DNA from: Desulfobacca sp.
Lineage (GTDB): Bacteria; Desulfobacterota; Desulfobaccia; Desulfobaccales; Desulfobaccaceae
Direction of reading: 5' to 3'
Assembly (NCBI GenBank): GCA_020725545.1
Contig: DYEV01000003.1
Coordinates: 62,001-126,000, forward strand
DNA: 64,000 nt
The position numbers were made by a program, and so were the translations under genes. The notes beneath the pieces were generated by a model. It was not told the DNA's origin, searched no databases, and saw only the letters and a program-made list of their open reading frames with translations. Of the stretch, positions 54,816 through 64,000 are shown one piece after another. The number at the start of each line of letters is the position of its first letter. Within the stretch, counting starts at the first letter, position 1.

Positions 54816-56126
54816 TTACGGCGTCAGGCGGTCCATGAGGCGGGGGAAGGGGATGGCCTCCCGGACGTGGTGCAGGCCGCAGATCCAGGCCACCAGGCGT
54901 TCCAGCCCCAGGCCAAAGCCGCTGTGGGGCACGCTGCCATAGCGCCGCAGGTCCAGGTACCATTCCAGGGGTTCTGGTGGCAGGTTATGTTCCCGGAGGC
55001 GATCCTGGAGGGCGCTCAGGTTATCCTCACGTTGGGAGCCGCCGATAATCTCTCCCACCCCCTCCGGCGCCAGGACGTCCACGCACAGGACCGTGCGAGG
55101 GTCGGCCGGATCCGGTTTCATGTAGAAAGCCTTACATTCCTTGGGGTAGTGGGTGATCATGACCGGGCGGTCAAAGGCTTGGGAGAGGAAGGTCTCTTCC
55201 GGTGCGCCCAGATCGTCGCCCCAGGCCAGTTCATGGCCGCCGGCGGCCAGACGCTCCAGGGCTTCGCTGTAAGTGAGGCGGGGAAAGGGCGGCTGGATGG
55301 CCTCCAAAGGCGCCAGCGGCCGCTCCAGTAGGGTCAATTCGGTGCGACGGTGGGCCAGGACCTGCCCCACCAGGTGGCAGATAAGAGCTTCGGCCAGCTC
55401 CAGGATATCCGGCAGTTCGGCAAAGGCGATCTCGGTCTCCAACATCCAGAATTCCGTCAGATGTCGCCGGGTCTTGGATTTTTCCGCCCGGAAGGTGGGG
55501 CCGAAGCAGTACACCTTGCCCAGGGCCATGGCCGCAGCCTCCAGATAGAGTTGGCCGCTCTGGGTCAGGTAGGCCTGGCGTTCGCCAAAATAGTCGGTGG
55601 CAAAAAGCGTGGTGGTGCCCTCACAGACGGTGGGCGTGAAGATGGGGGTGTCCACTAGGATAAAGCGTCGCCCGCTGAAAAACTCCCGGCAGGCCCGGCT
55701 GATTGCATCCCGCACCCGCAGGATGGCCTGCTGCCGGGGGCTGCGCAACCAGAGGTGGCGGTGGTTCAGGAGAAAATCAATGCCATGTTCTTTGGGAGCA
55801 ATGGGATACTCTTGGGCCAGGTGCAGGGGCTGGACCGCGGTCAGGTCCAATTCATAGCCGCCCGGGGCCCGGGGCTCGGCCCGGACAACACCGCTGACAC
55901 TCAGGGAGGATTCCTGGGTCAGGCGATCAAAGGCGGCAAAATCCTCCTCGGGGATTTTATTCTTGACCATGACCCCCTGGACCAGACCGGTACCGTCCCG
56001 AAGGATAAGAAAGCGCACCTTGCCGCTGGAGCGCTTGTTATAGAGCCAGCCCCGCAGGGTGACCTCCTGCCCCACTTGACTGGGCAGATTTTCGATGTAC
56101 GTGTATGGTGGCATCTGCTTAACCAT
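54816..56126 (-). CDS. asnS: Asparagine-tRNA ligase
   Basis: A class IIb synthetase of 436 residues. The N-terminal OB fold ([29 protein letters not shown]) binds the anticodon. Motif 2 reads [20 protein letters not shown] and motif 3 [26 protein letters not shown] and IGGSQRED are AsnRS-type core sequences. It charges tRNA-Asn directly, so the organism has direct Asn-tRNA synthesis, at least in part. It is the last gene of mfd-surA-like-asnS; the argS-type palindromic element follows. Confidence 0.94.
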   Translation of the reverse strand: MVKQMPPYTYIENLPSQVGQEVTLRGWLYNKRSSGKVRFLILRDGTGLVQGVMVKNKIPEEDFAAFDRLTQESSLSVSGVVRAEPRAPGGYELDLTAVQPLHLAQEYPIAPKEHGIDFLLNHRHLWLRSPRQQAILRVRDAISRACREFFSGRRFILVDTPIFTPTVCEGTTTLFATDYFGERQAYLTQSGQLYLEAAAMALGKVYCFGPTFRAEKSKTRRHLTEFWMLETEIAFAELPDILELAEALICHLVGQVLAHRRTELTLLERPLAPLEAIQPPFPRLTYSEALERLAAGGHELAWGDDLGAPEETFLSQAFDRPVMITHYPKECKAFYMKPDPADPRTVLCVDVLAPEGVGEIIGGSQREDNLSALQDRLREHNLPPEPLEWYLDLRRYGSVPHSGFGLGLERLVAWICGLHHVREAIPFPRLMDRLTP

Positions 56127-56175
56127 TGAAAATTACACCACTGTTGACCCAGCTGGCAGTCGGCCCCACAGCGTC

Positions 56176-57123
56176 CTAGAGCATAATCTTGATCAAGGCC
56201 CGCTTGCGCGCGTCCTTCATCTGTTCCGAGAAGAATTTGAGCATCTGCTCCCGCTCCAGGATTTGAACGATTTGCGGCCTGACTTCGTCCAGACCGACTA
56301 CCTGATTCATCTTGGTTTCGATCAGTTTAATGATCTGAAAGCCCTGGGGGGTTTTAAGGGGGACGACTTCCCCGGGCTTGAGGTTGGCCAAAAATTCAAA
56401 GAACTTGGGATCAAGATCGGCTTGGCGGATAAACCCCAGATCGCCCCCCGGCATGCCAGGGCCTGGTTTGGAATATTCCTGGATGAGTTTATCAAAATCC
56501 TCCCCTTTCTGGGCGGCGATGAGGGCCTGTTCGGCCTTAGCCCGTATCTCTTCCTGTTGTTCCGGGGTGGCGTCGGCAGCTACGGGCAGGGCGATGATTT
56601 TAACATGCACCCGGTTTTCCGGGGTAGTGTAGTTGGCCTCATAGAAGCGTTTGATATCGGCTTCGGTGACTTTGGGTTTCTCTTTGACCAGGACGGCCAT
56701 GAGCCGGTCCAATTGGATCTGCTCGGTAAGCTGTTGGCGCAGCTGCTCCATGGTCATGCCGTCTTTGGCCAGTGCCCGTTTCAGGGCTTCGTCGTCAGCA
56801 AAGCCGTTGCGCTGTTTGATATCGTCCAGAGCTTTGCGCAGTTCTTTTTCAGGCACGGTCATGCCATAGCGCTTGGCCTCTTCTTTGGCCAGCTTGCGGT
56901 CGATGAGCATATCCAAGGTCTGGCGGCGATAGGCTTCATTGTCGGGCGTCGCCGGGCCGCCGGCCGACGTCCGTAGATATTTCATGGCCTGTTCCAATTC
57001 TGACAAAGTGATAATCTCGTTATTCACTTGTGCGACAATTTTGTCGACAATTTTGCCGGCAGCAGGGATGGACCAGAAGGTGTGGAGCAAAACGACAAAA
57101 CCGAGTAGCACAATGCTGTTCAT
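56176..57123 (-). CDS. SurA-like periplasmic peptidyl-prolyl isomerase
   Basis: A 315-residue protein with a signal peptide (LLGFVVLLHTFWSIPAAG), a SurA-type N-terminal chaperone domain (IVDKIVAQVNNEIITLSELEQ, then LDMLIDRKLAKEEAKRYG), and a parvulin domain (about 175-270, HVKIIALPV, DLGFIRQADLDPKFFEFLANL, TPQGFQIIKL). It should help fold outer-membrane proteins. It begins by a 4-base overlap with mfd (ATGA) and sits 49 bases before asnS, so it is in the mfd operon. Only one parvulin repeat is present, whereas E. coli SurA has two. Confidence 0.9.
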   Translation of the reverse strand: MNSIVLLGFVVLLHTFWSIPAAGKIVDKIVAQVNNEIITLSELEQAMKYLRTSAGGPATPDNEAYRRQTLDMLIDRKLAKEEAKRYGMTVPEKELRKALDDIKQRNGFADDEALKRALAKDGMTMEQLRQQLTEQIQLDRLMAVLVKEKPKVTEADIKRFYEANYTTPENRVHVKIIALPVAADATPEQQEEIRAKAEQALIAAQKGEDFDKLIQEYSKPGPGMPGGDLGFIRQADLDPKFFEFLANLKPGEVVPLKTPQGFQIIKLIETKMNQVVGLDEVRPQIVQILEREQMLKFFSEQMKDARKRALIKIML

Positions 57124-60100
57124 GAGTGCAGTTCCTTGGGCGCTGGGGCGCCTGGGCTGGAGGTTGTCCTCTCCCCCATAACAAATAAATGGAGTTCTTT
57201 CAAGAAATTTTTCAAACGGTGCAAAGGGGGGCCGGAATCCTGAGAATGGACCCGGAGCTGATTGTCCGGGGTTAATTGATAGCGTCGGGGTCGTTTCAGC
57301 ACCTCGGCTATCAGGCGGTCCTGGTCCAGGTGGTGCTGTTCGGCCAATTTCACAGTGATCAGGCCATTTTTCATGTCCAGACGTTTAATGCCCAGATGCC
57401 GCAGGACGCCTTTGACCCGGACCACCTCCAGAAGATTAGCGGCCTCCGGGGCCAGCGGGCCGTAGCAGTCCAATAATTCCTCGGCAATGGCGTCGATCTC
57501 CTCCTGGGCCAAACGGCCGCTGAGCCGCCGATAGAGCATGAGCCGTTGGTCGATATCGGGGATATAGCTCTCGGGCAGATAAGCCGCCAGGGGCAGGTGG
57601 ACTTCGGGGTCGGGAGTCAGGTCCTGGGGTTGACCCTTGAGGCGATTGATCTCCTCTTCCAGGAGTTGGAGATACAATTCATAGCCCACCTGGGCAATAT
57701 GTCCTGATTGGGCCGCGCCCAGCATATTGCCGGCCCCGCGGATCTGCAGGTCGTGGAGGGCGATCTTAAAACCGGAGCCCAGCTCGGTGAACTCCATCAG
57801 GGCCTTGAGCCGTTTCTGGGCTTCGCGATTCAGATGTTCCTCTTCCGGGACCAGGAGATAGGCGTAGGCCTGTTCCCGGCCGCGACCGACCCGGCCGCGG
57901 AGCTGGTAGATCTGGGCCAGCCCCAGGGTATGAGCCCGGTTGATGATAATGGTGTTGGCTGCGGGAATGTCCAAACCGGCCTCGATGATGGCGGTGCAGA
58001 CCAGGACATCCACTTCCCGCCGCCAGAACCGCCACATGACGTCCTCTAGGTCCTTTTCTGGCATCTGTCCGTGGGCCATGGCGATCCTCGCGGCCGGGAC
58101 CAAACGGTGCAGGTAGGCGGCATAGGAGGCCAAGTTCTGCACCCGGTTGTGCACAAAGAAGACCTGGCCGCCCCGGCCCAACTCCCGCTGTATCGCCTCT
58201 CGGATAATGCGGTCATCGGGTCGGCAGAGGTAGGTGCGGATGGCCATCCGGTCGACCGGCGGCGTGTTGATGATGCTCATCTCCCGCAAGCCGGTCATGG
58301 ACATCTGCAAGGTCCGGGGGATGGGGGTAGCGGTCAGGGTCAGGACATCAATATTTTGCCGCAAATGTTTCAGCTTCTCCTTATGGCTGACCCCGAAACG
58401 CTGTTCTTCGTCGACGATTAACAGTCCCAAGTCCTTAAAATGGATGTCTTTTTGCAAGAGCCGATGGGTGCCGATAATGATATCGATCTTGCCAGCGGCC
58501 AGATCGGCCAGGATCTGCTTCTGCTCTTTGGGGCTTTTGAAGCGGCTCAGTACTTGGACCGTCAGGGGATAGGGCTGCAGCCGTTTCTGGAACAGGGCAA
58601 AGTGCTGTTCGGCCAGGACGGTGGTAGGAACCAGGAACCCCACCTGGCGGCCGTCCATGGCGGCCCGGAATGCTGCCCGCAGGGCCACCTCGGTCTTGCC
58701 ATAGCCCACATCGCCGCAGATCAACCGATCCATGGGGCGGTCGCGGCTCATATCTTCATAGACATCTTGGATGGCGTTGAGCTGATCCGGGGTCTCTTCG
58801 AATTCAAAGGTGGCCTCGAACTCCCGCAGGACTGGATCAGGCGGTGAATATTGATATCCTGGGACTACTTGGCGGGTTGCATAGAGTTCCACCAGTTCCC
58901 GGGCGATCTTTTCCACCGCTTTGCGGACCCGTTTTTTGGTCTTTTCCCAGGCCTTGCCCCCCAACCGGTCCAAAGGCGGGATAGCCTCGTTCGTCCCCAG
59001 ATATTTTTGGACCAGGTTGAGGCGATCCACCGGCAGATAGAGTTTATCGCCGCCCAGATATTCCAGGGCCAGGTAGTCATTGATTTCCTGACCGTGGGTC
59101 AGTTTCACCAGCCCCCGATAGAGACCGATGCCGTGGTCCACATGGACGATGGCATCACCCACCTGTAAGTCATTGAGTGAGGTGAAAAACTGCAGGGGGC
59201 GGGCGGTCTTGCGTTTAGGGAGTGCTTTGGCTGCGCCCAGGACTTCTTCTTCGGTGAGGACGATGAGGGCTTCTGCCAGCCACTGGAAGCCGGCGGAGAG
59301 GCCGTCCCAGGTCAGCTGGAGCGTGCCGGGGCGGCCCCAGCGGGGCGCGTCCATCAGTTCGCCGGTCACCCGGCGATCAGCCAGGAGCAGGCTAAGCCGC
59401 TCGGCCTGAGAGCGGCTACGGCAGACCAGGACGACCTGAAAACCGCTGGCCAGCCAGTCCTGCAATTGGGTCGCCAATGGTGTTAGGAGCCGACCGGGTT
59501 CAGCCCCGGCTGCGGCTAGGGTGGTGGCCACATCGACATTGCCCTTGACGTCAAAGTTAAAGACACGTGCCGGCGACCCGTCTACGGCAGTGAAGGGCGT
59601 CACCTGGCAGTTCAGGGTCTGCCGGTGGGCCAAGGCCGGCCGCCAATCGACGAGTGGGTTTTCTACACCCCTGCCCTGCGGGTCTTCCTGCCGCAAAACC
59701 GCGTCCAGTTCCTGGTGGATATTCAGAGGATCCCAGCAGACCAACAACGCCGCGTCCGGCAGATAATCTGCCAAGGTCTCGGTTTTTTCATAAAAATAAG
59801 GCAGGTAACGTTCGATGCCGGCAAAATGTTCCCGGCGTTGGAGAAACTCCAGCACCCGGGCGTTTTTCACGGTGCGCAGGCGGTGGCTAGCCAACCGTTG
59901 GCTCTGGGGGTCCAGGAAGACTTCGCTCACCGGGAGGACCACGACGTCCTCCAAGTGTTTTGCAGACCGCTGACTGGCCGGATTAAAGGTCCGGATGGAC
60001 TCCACCGTGTCGCCCCAGAATTCCAGCCGGATGGGATCGGGGCTTAACGGCGGGAAAAAATCAATGACGCCGCCCCGAACGCTGTAATCGCCGCGTTCCT

Positions 60101-60635
60101 CCACCAACGGCCGCCGAGCATACCCCCCCGCCTGCAAATGGGCGATGAATTTTTCCCGGTCCAACTCCATGCCAGTAACAAGATATTCAGTAGCCGCGGC
60201 CAACCGCTCCCGGGGGGGCAGGGGCTGAGCTAAAGCCAGGGCCGTGGCAATGATGATGGGATGTCCAGCGCGGCTGGAGAGGCTAGAGGCCGCCTCCAGT
60301 CGGGCGCTGGCAGTTTGCAGATCCGGCGCTAATTCCACAAAGGGCAGATTCTCATAACCGGGGAAAGTGAAAAGAGTCTGGGGCCGGCCGTCCTGGCCGC
60401 CCTGCCCTGCCGCCGTCAGGAAAAAACCGAGATCCCGGAAGAAGCTGGTCTGCAGACTCACCGTGGGGGTTACCAGCAGGATGGGACGGCGCAACTCCGC
60501 CCACAACCTGGCCAGAGACCAGGCCGCCGCCGATGGCGTCAGGCCATAGAGCTCCAACGGCGTTTCGCCTCGGCCTACAGCCTCTGCCAACTGCATCAGT
60601 GATCGGTTGGGATAATACACGGGTCGGAAAATCAA
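57120..60635 (-). CDS. mfd: Transcription-repair coupling factor Mfd
   Basis: A 1171-residue Mfd that removes stalled RNA polymerase and recruits UvrA. N-terminal UvrB-homology module (about 1-330, with FTFPGYENLPFVELAP and GGVIDFFPP), the RNA polymerase-interacting domain (about 470-560, FTSLNDLQVGDAIVHVDHGIG), then the RecG-like helicase motor with Walker A CGDVGYGKTE near residue 646 and the DEEQ box near 741, and the C-terminal TRCF domain. The length is normal. It starts the minus-strand operon with the SurA-like gene and asnS. Confidence 0.96.
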   Translation of the reverse strand: MIFRPVYYPNRSLMQLAEAVGRGETPLELYGLTPSAAAWSLARLWAELRRPILLVTPTVSLQTSFFRDLGFFLTAAGQGGQDGRPQTLFTFPGYENLPFVELAPDLQTASARLEAASSLSSRAGHPIIIATALALAQPLPPRERLAAATEYLVTGMELDREKFIAHLQAGGYARRPLVEERGDYSVRGGVIDFFPPLSPDPIRLEFWGDTVESIRTFNPASQRSAKHLEDVVVLPVSEVFLDPQSQRLASHRLRTVKNARVLEFLQRREHFAGIERYLPYFYEKTETLADYLPDAALLVCWDPLNIHQELDAVLRQEDPQGRGVENPLVDWRPALAHRQTLNCQVTPFTAVDGSPARVFNFDVKGNVDVATTLAAAGAEPGRLLTPLATQLQDWLASGFQVVLVCRSRSQAERLSLLLADRRVTGELMDAPRWGRPGTLQLTWDGLSAGFQWLAEALIVLTEEEVLGAAKALPKRKTARPLQFFTSLNDLQVGDAIVHVDHGIGLYRGLVKLTHGQEINDYLALEYLGGDKLYLPVDRLNLVQKYLGTNEAIPPLDRLGGKAWEKTKKRVRKAVEKIARELVELYATRQVVPGYQYSPPDPVLREFEATFEFEETPDQLNAIQDVYEDMSRDRPMDRLICGDVGYGKTEVALRAAFRAAMDGRQVGFLVPTTVLAEQHFALFQKRLQPYPLTVQVLSRFKSPKEQKQILADLAAGKIDIIIGTHRLLQKDIHFKDLGLLIVDEEQRFGVSHKEKLKHLRQNIDVLTLTATPIPRTLQMSMTGLREMSIINTPPVDRMAIRTYLCRPDDRIIREAIQRELGRGGQVFFVHNRVQNLASYAAYLHRLVPAARIAMAHGQMPEKDLEDVMWRFWRREVDVLVCTAIIEAGLDIPAANTIIINRAHTLGLAQIYQLRGRVGRGREQAYAYLLVPEEEHLNREAQKRLKALMEFTELGSGFKIALHDLQIRGAGNMLGAAQSGHIAQVGYELYLQLLEEEINRLKGQPQDLTPDPEVHLPLAAYLPESYIPDIDQRLMLYRRLSGRLAQEEIDAIAEELLDCYGPLAPEAANLLEVVRVKGVLRHLGIKRLDMKNGLITVKLAEQHHLDQDRLIAEVLKRPRRYQLTPDNQLRVHSQDSGPPLHRLKNFLKELHLFVMGERTTSSPGAPAPKELHS

Positions 60636-60673
60636 TTCAGGGAGGGCAAATCTGTTGAAACGTCTTTTTAATG

Positions 60674-60702
60674 CTGAAACCTGCCCCCTTTTTGTATATA
60701 AT
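60674..60702 (+). promoter_or_regulatory. Sigma-70 promoter upstream of methylmalonyl-CoA epimerase
   Basis: CTGAAA (60674-60679), a 17-base spacer, then a perfect TATAAT (60697-60702). An 8-bp hairpin follows (CGAGGCGG at 60720-60727 with CCGCCTCG at 60734-60741) in the leader. The coding start at 60906 is about 200 bases downstream. Confidence 0.55.
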
Positions 60703-60905
60703 TCCTGGTAATCAGGAATCGAGGCGGGTGCCTCCGCCTCGCCAGTGCTCTTTATGAAATTGTACTATGAAGATAGGGTGGCTGGCAAGAAAAAGCAAGC
60801 AGCCGTCCAGGTTAGTGCCATTGCCAGCCAGTGGCCGCTCGTGCTCGCTAACCAGGTTGCGACAACATCTTTTGAGCACCAGAAGAATGGAGGAGGATGG
60901 AAAAC

Positions 60906-61319
60906 ATGAAGATAACCCGTATTGCCCATCTCGGGATTGCCGTCAAGGACCTGGATCCGGTCAAAAAACTTTATGGCGACAACCTCAAACTGCACGGCCA
61001 TCACGAAGAGGTGGTAGAATCCCAAAAAGTCAAGGTCAGCTTCTTTCAGGTAGGGGAGACCAACATCGAATTGCTGCTGGCCACCAGCCCTGATAGCCCG
61101 GTGGCCAAGTATGTGGAAAAAAACGGCGAGGGCATCCATCACATCGCCTTTGAGGTAGAGGATATCGATGCCGCAGTGGAAGAGTTGAAGGCAGCCGGCG
61201 TGCGCATGATCGACGAAAAACCCCGGGAAGGGGCCCACGGTGCCCGCATCGCCTTTATTCACCCCAAATCCACCCATGGGGTCCTCATCGAATTATGCCA
61301 ACACACCGCCGGCCATTAA
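60906..61319 (+). CDS. mce: Methylmalonyl-CoA epimerase
   Basis: A 137-residue glyoxalase-fold enzyme that epimerises (2R)- and (2S)-methylmalonyl-CoA in propionate metabolism. Metal ligands are visible: His in IAHLGIAV, Glu in INIELL-type NIELLLAT, His in IHHIAFEV and Glu in VLIELCQ. ATG 60906 has GGAGGAGG 9 bases upstream; an alternative ATG at 60897 lies too close to that site. It overlaps the open frame of the next gene but its stop (61319) is before the chosen downstream start. Confidence 0.93.
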   Translation: MKITRIAHLGIAVKDLDPVKKLYGDNLKLHGHHEEVVESQKVKVSFFQVGETNIELLLATSPDSPVAKYVEKNGEGIHHIAFEVEDIDAAVEELKAAGVRMIDEKPREGAHGARIAFIHPKSTHGVLIELCQHTAGH

Positions 61320-61366
61320 CCTCGGTCCGGAGAGAGGCATCAGCGGGGGAGGAGGTGCTGCCCGGC

Positions 61367-62143
61367 ATGCCGGCCAACGTCCACGTCAATGTGCCATTCG
61401 GCATGTTGTGGGAGCGTTACCTCCCCCTCTTTCTGGAGGAACGCCTGAACCCGGAGATCGGTCTGGACGGCCCCAGTCTGGACCGGTTCACCCGGCAGGA
61501 GTTCGGCCAGGTGGCCGAGCGCCTGCATCAGGCCGGCCTGAGGATAACGCTCCACGCCCCCTTTCAGGACCTGTTGCCCGGCGCCCTGGACCGTCATATT
61601 CTGGCGGCCACTCGAGCCCGCCTGCAAGAGGCCTTTGACCTGCTGGACATCTTCCAGCCTCGGACCATTGTCTGCCATCTGGGCTTTGAATCCCGACATT
61701 ACAACGGCATGGAGGACCGCTGGCTGGCCCATAGTCTGGGCACCTGGGAACCTCTGGCGGAACAGGCGGCGCAATACGGCACTCTGGTGACCCTGGAAAA
61801 CGTCTACGAAACCGATCCGACCCTGATCCGCCGCTTGTTTTCCCGGCTGACAGCCGTCAATATCCGGCTGTGTCTGGATGTCGGCCATTTACAGGCCTTT
61901 GCTGGTGGGAATTTTGCGGTCTGGCTCCAGGAGCTGGGCGATCTGGTGGGGCAGTTGCATCTGCACGATAATCTCGGTGACCAAGATGAGCATCTGGCCC
62001 TGGGGCAGGGGATCATCCCCTTGCAGCAGGTCTTATCCTATTTCGCGCCGTGTCAGCCGCCACCCGTGGTAACGCTGGAACCCCATAAGGAGAACAGTTT
62101 AAAGCCGTCCTTGCAGTACCTGGCCAGCCACTGGCCCTGGTAA
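61367..62143 (+). CDS. TIM-barrel sugar isomerase/AP endonuclease family protein
   Basis: A 258-residue protein of the xylose-isomerase-like/AP endonuclease 2 superfamily. Metal-binding positions are spaced around the barrel: HAPFQDL, CHLGFES, TLENVYE, LDVGHLQ, HLHDN and TLEPHKEN. This is the pattern of small sugar phosphate isomerases/epimerases; the substrate is unknown. ATG 61367 follows GGAGGAGG. The open frame extends back to 61295 inside the epimerase gene but that part is not conserved. A bidirectional hairpin follows the stop. Confidence 0.85.
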   Translation: MPANVHVNVPFGMLWERYLPLFLEERLNPEIGLDGPSLDRFTRQEFGQVAERLHQAGLRITLHAPFQDLLPGALDRHILAATRARLQEAFDLLDIFQPRTIVCHLGFESRHYNGMEDRWLAHSLGTWEPLAEQAAQYGTLVTLENVYETDPTLIRRLFSRLTAVNIRLCLDVGHLQAFAGGNFAVWLQELGDLVGQLHLHDNLGDQDEHLALGQGIIPLQQVLSYFAPCQPPPVVTLEPHKENSLKPSLQYLASHWPW

Positions 62144-62167
62144 AAAAAAGGGCGCCGCCTGGCGCCC
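62142..62167 (-). terminator. Bidirectional terminator between the barrel gene and the cold-shock gene
   Basis: A 7-bp stem (GGGCGCC at 62150-62156 with GGCGCCC at 62161-62167) and a 4-base loop. On the minus strand it is followed by eight T residues (complement of 62142-62149), so it ends the cold-shock transcript; on the plus strand TGGGTTTT follows, a weaker signal for the upstream gene. Confidence 0.85.
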
Positions 62168-62194
62168 TGGGTTTTCCTGAGGCAGCTCACTGCC

Positions 62195-62398
62195 TTAAAC
62201 TTTGACGACATTGGTCGCCTGCGGCCCTTTGGCTCCCTGGCTTAATTCAAATTCCACTTCATCATTTTCCTTCAAGGTGCGGAATCCCTGGGCCTGAATG
62301 TTGGAGTAGTGCACAAAGACTTCCGGCCCGTCATCTTGTTTGATGAAACCCCAGCCTTTGCTCTCGTTAAAAAACTTCACTTTACCTCTGTATTTCAT
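62195..62398 (-). CDS. cspA: Cold-shock protein, CspA family
   Basis: A 67-residue OB-fold RNA chaperone. RNP1 is KGWGFI and RNP2 VFVHYS; the surface aromatic residues are in place. It starts at ATG 62398 with GGAGGAG upstream. The product destabilises RNA secondary structure at low temperature or in general. It is alone on its strand, with its own terminator. The 358-bp spacer upstream (62399-62756) holds its leader and the promoter of the next gene; I see nothing else in it. Confidence 0.95.
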   Translation of the reverse strand: MKYRGKVKFFNESKGWGFIKQDDGPEVFVHYSNIQAQGFRTLKENDEVEFELSQGAKGPQATNVVKV

Positions 62399-62672
62399 TG
62401 CTCCTCCTCGGTAATACCAATACCGCCTGCAAATCTTTGGCTAGGGGAAGGGTCGGGGCCGTGGGCTGCCAAAAGGGAGTTGCCTCTCCCAATTTTGTCA
62501 GTTTATCCTATTACTTCCAGTAATCTCTAGCCAAACCGCCGAAACAGCCCATCAATAGCACACTTAAGCGGAAATGTCAAACATTATTCAAGTCCTGCCA
62601 ATCCGGCAAAATTTGCGAAAAATATTCTTGAGTTAATACAATTGACGCCGCCAACTCCAGCTTTTTATCCGT

Positions 62673-62701
62673 TTGACAAAGAAGGGTATTTTTGATGTAA
62701 T
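62673..62701 (+). promoter_or_regulatory. Sigma-70 promoter of the aminotransferase-hom operon
   Basis: Perfect TTGACA (62673-62678), 17 bases, then TGTAAT (62696-62701; 5 of 6). It lies 56 bases before the ATG at 62757. Confidence 0.75.
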
Positions 62702-62756
62702 GATGCCGTTAAGATTTGCAGGCGCGGCCCCAGCATGGCCAGGAAAGGACGAACAC

Positions 62757-63938
62757 ATGGAAGAATTCCCCCGTTTACAACGATTGCCGGAATATGTTTT
62801 TGCTACGGTCAATGCCCTCAAGATGGAGGCCAGGCGGCGTGGCGAGGATATCATCGACTTGGGTATGGGGAATCCCGACCTGGCAACCCCGCCGCATATC
62901 GTGGATAAATTAATCGAGGCGGCCAGGTTAGGGCATAACCACCGGTATTCCGCCTCCAAGGGGATTCCCAAGCTGCGCCAGGCCATCGCCGATTGGTACA
63001 AACGCCGGTTTGCTGTAGACATCGATCCCGAAACCGAAGCCATCGCCACCATCGGCGCCAAAGAAGGTCTGTCGCACCTGGTCTTGGCCACCACCGGGCC
63101 GGGCAACGTGGTGTTGGTGCCCAATCCCACTTATCCCATTCATGCCTATTCGGTGGTCATTGCCGGGGCTGATCTAGTGAGCATTCCCCTGGATCCGGAC
63201 CGGGATTTCTTTGAGGATATGACCACCATCACCCGGCTCATCCGCCCTCGACCGACCATGTTGATCATTTCCTATCCCCATAACCCCACGACCATGGTCG
63301 TTGACTTGGAGTTTTTTAAAAAGATCGTGGCGTTTGCCCAGGAACACGGGATCTTGGTGGTACACGACTTTGCCTATGCCGATTTGGTCTTTGACGACTA
63401 TGTGGCCCCCAGTTTTCTGCAGGTCCCTGGCGCCAAGGAGGTGGGGGTGGAATTGTTCTCCCTATCCAAAAGCTACAACATGCCGGGTTGGCGCATGGGC
63501 TTTGTCTGCGGCAATAAAAAGCTGGTGCACGCCCTCACCCGCATTAAAAGCTATCTGGATTACGGCGTCTTCCAACCCATTCAGATTGCCAGTATCATCG
63601 CACTGAACGGCCCCTATGATTGTGTGCAGGAGATCGTGGCGACCTACAAAGAGCGGCGGGATGCCCTCTGTCGGGGTTTGAACCGCATCGGCTGGAAGGT
63701 GGAGCCGCCCAAAGGCACCATGTTCGTCTGGGCCAAGATCCCCCGCCGTTACCGGCACCTGGGCTCGGTGGAGTTCTGCAAAATGCTCATCCGGGAGGCC
63801 AAAGTAGCCGTATCGCCCGGCTTGGGCTTCGGCGAATACGGCGATGAATACGTCCGCTTTGCCTTGGTGGAGAATTCCCATCGGATTAATCAGGCTATCC
63901 GCGGCATGCGCCAAGTGTTGCAGGGAAAGAAAGCGTGA
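62757..63938 (+). CDS. alaC: AlaC-like pyridoxal-phosphate aminotransferase
   Basis: A class I/II aminotransferase of 393 residues. The substrate region DLGMGNPDL opens the catalytic domain, the conserved Asp and Tyr are in [10 protein letters not shown], the PLP lysine is in [12 protein letters not shown], and the carboxylate Arg is in YVRFALVEN. The closest family by feel is the alanine transaminase AlaC/LL-diaminopimelate aminotransferase-like group. ATG 62757 follows AGGAAAGG; the open frame to 62673 includes the promoter and is not coding. It overlaps hom (GTGA), which is the usual pairing in Desulfobacterota. Confidence 0.92.
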   Translation: MEEFPRLQRLPEYVFATVNALKMEARRRGEDIIDLGMGNPDLATPPHIVDKLIEAARLGHNHRYSASKGIPKLRQAIADWYKRRFAVDIDPETEAIATIGAKEGLSHLVLATTGPGNVVLVPNPTYPIHAYSVVIAGADLVSIPLDPDRDFFEDMTTITRLIRPRPTMLIISYPHNPTTMVVDLEFFKKIVAFAQEHGILVVHDFAYADLVFDDYVAPSFLQVPGAKEVGVELFSLSKSYNMPGWRMGFVCGNKKLVHALTRIKSYLDYGVFQPIQIASIIALNGPYDCVQEIVATYKERRDALCRGLNRIGWKVEPPKGTMFVWAKIPRRYRHLGSVEFCKMLIREAKVAVSPGLGFGEYGDEYVRFALVENSHRINQAIRGMRQVLQGKKA

Positions 63939-64000
63939 GGCCTGTCTACGCCGGTTTGATCGGTTTTGGCACCGTGGGCAGCGGCGTCGTCCGCCTGTTG
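63935..64000 (+). CDS. hom: Homoserine dehydrogenase, N-terminal fragment
   Basis: Only the first 22 codons lie in the window. Starting at GTG 63935, which overlaps the previous stop, it reads [18 protein letters not shown]. The GFGTVG dinucleotide-binding motif and the position after an AlaC-like gene indicate homoserine dehydrogenase, which makes homoserine for threonine and methionine synthesis. Confidence 0.85.
   Translation, partial: MRPVYAGLIGFGTVGSGVVRLL

Overview
The window is 64 kb of a GC-rich (roughly 58-60 %), densely coded bacterial chromosome. The gene set points to an anaerobic member of the Desulfobacterota (the former Deltaproteobacteria), with a Desulfobacca/Syntrophobacter-like lineage as my best guess. 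The reasons are an RpoH-type sigma factor, a MucR/Ros zinc-finger regulator, a complete Liv-type transporter, a MTH1187-type thiamine-binding protein, a ThiD-ThiN fusion, a SurA-like chaperone after mfd, and methylmalonyl-CoA epimerase. This assignment is inference: there is no rRNA, and no similarity search was run. I see no tRNA, rRNA, CRISPR array, complete insertion sequence or prophage. Most of the window is core chromosome.

Layout. 1-4.9 kb (+): a VanZ-like membrane protein, then a tightly packed periplasmic proteolysis operon (an active M16 peptidase, its inactive M16 partner and a DegP-type protease) ending in a clear terminator. 4.9-5.6 kb: what looks like a decayed gene. 5.6-13 kb (-): an FAD amine-oxidase-like protein, an orphan DNA methyltransferase and the livK-H-M-G-F operon. 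13-24.9 kb (+): a MucR-like regulator, a tandem universal stress protein, pheT without pheS, a MerR-like regulator, a secreted barrel-like protein of unknown function, purE, alr, a small Cys-rich protein, argS and a SPOR protein. 25.3-29.9 kb (+): hisH-hisF, an RpoH-like sigma factor, a degenerate receiver protein, a thiamine-binding protein and dnaJ. 30-35.7 kb (+): a tiny membrane protein, a U32-family protein, an Smr-domain protein, a family 39 glycosyltransferase, recO and tsaD.

35.7-41.7 kb (-): a Rossmann epimerase-like protein, thiDN and a large hybrid histidine kinase. 41.9-45.2 kb (+): an ABC ATPase and an FtsX-type permease, divergent from the kinase. 45.5-52.9 kb (-): a lipoprotein, ispG, a LysR regulator, an isochorismatase-like hydrolase, an unusual trypsin-like protease/NUC1 nuclease fusion, and glnB-amtB. 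A good sigma-54 promoter lies upstream of amtB, which implies nitrogen control. 53.3-54.7 kb (+): an M23 (LytM) peptidoglycan hydrolase. 54.8-60.6 kb (-): mfd, a SurA-like isomerase and asnS. 60.9-62.1 kb (+): methylmalonyl-CoA epimerase and a TIM-barrel protein. 62.2 kb (-): a cold-shock protein. 62.8 kb to the end (+): an AlaC-like aminotransferase and the first codons of hom.

No large undescribed multi-gene system stands out. The most interesting items are the cytoplasmic protease-nuclease fusion (49070-50956), a related palindromic element just downstream of both argS and asnS, a receiver whose phospho-acceptor Asp is a Glu, a secreted barrel-like protein of unknown function, a small Cys-rich protein translated directly after alr, and several hairpin-rich or heptamer-repeat spacers.
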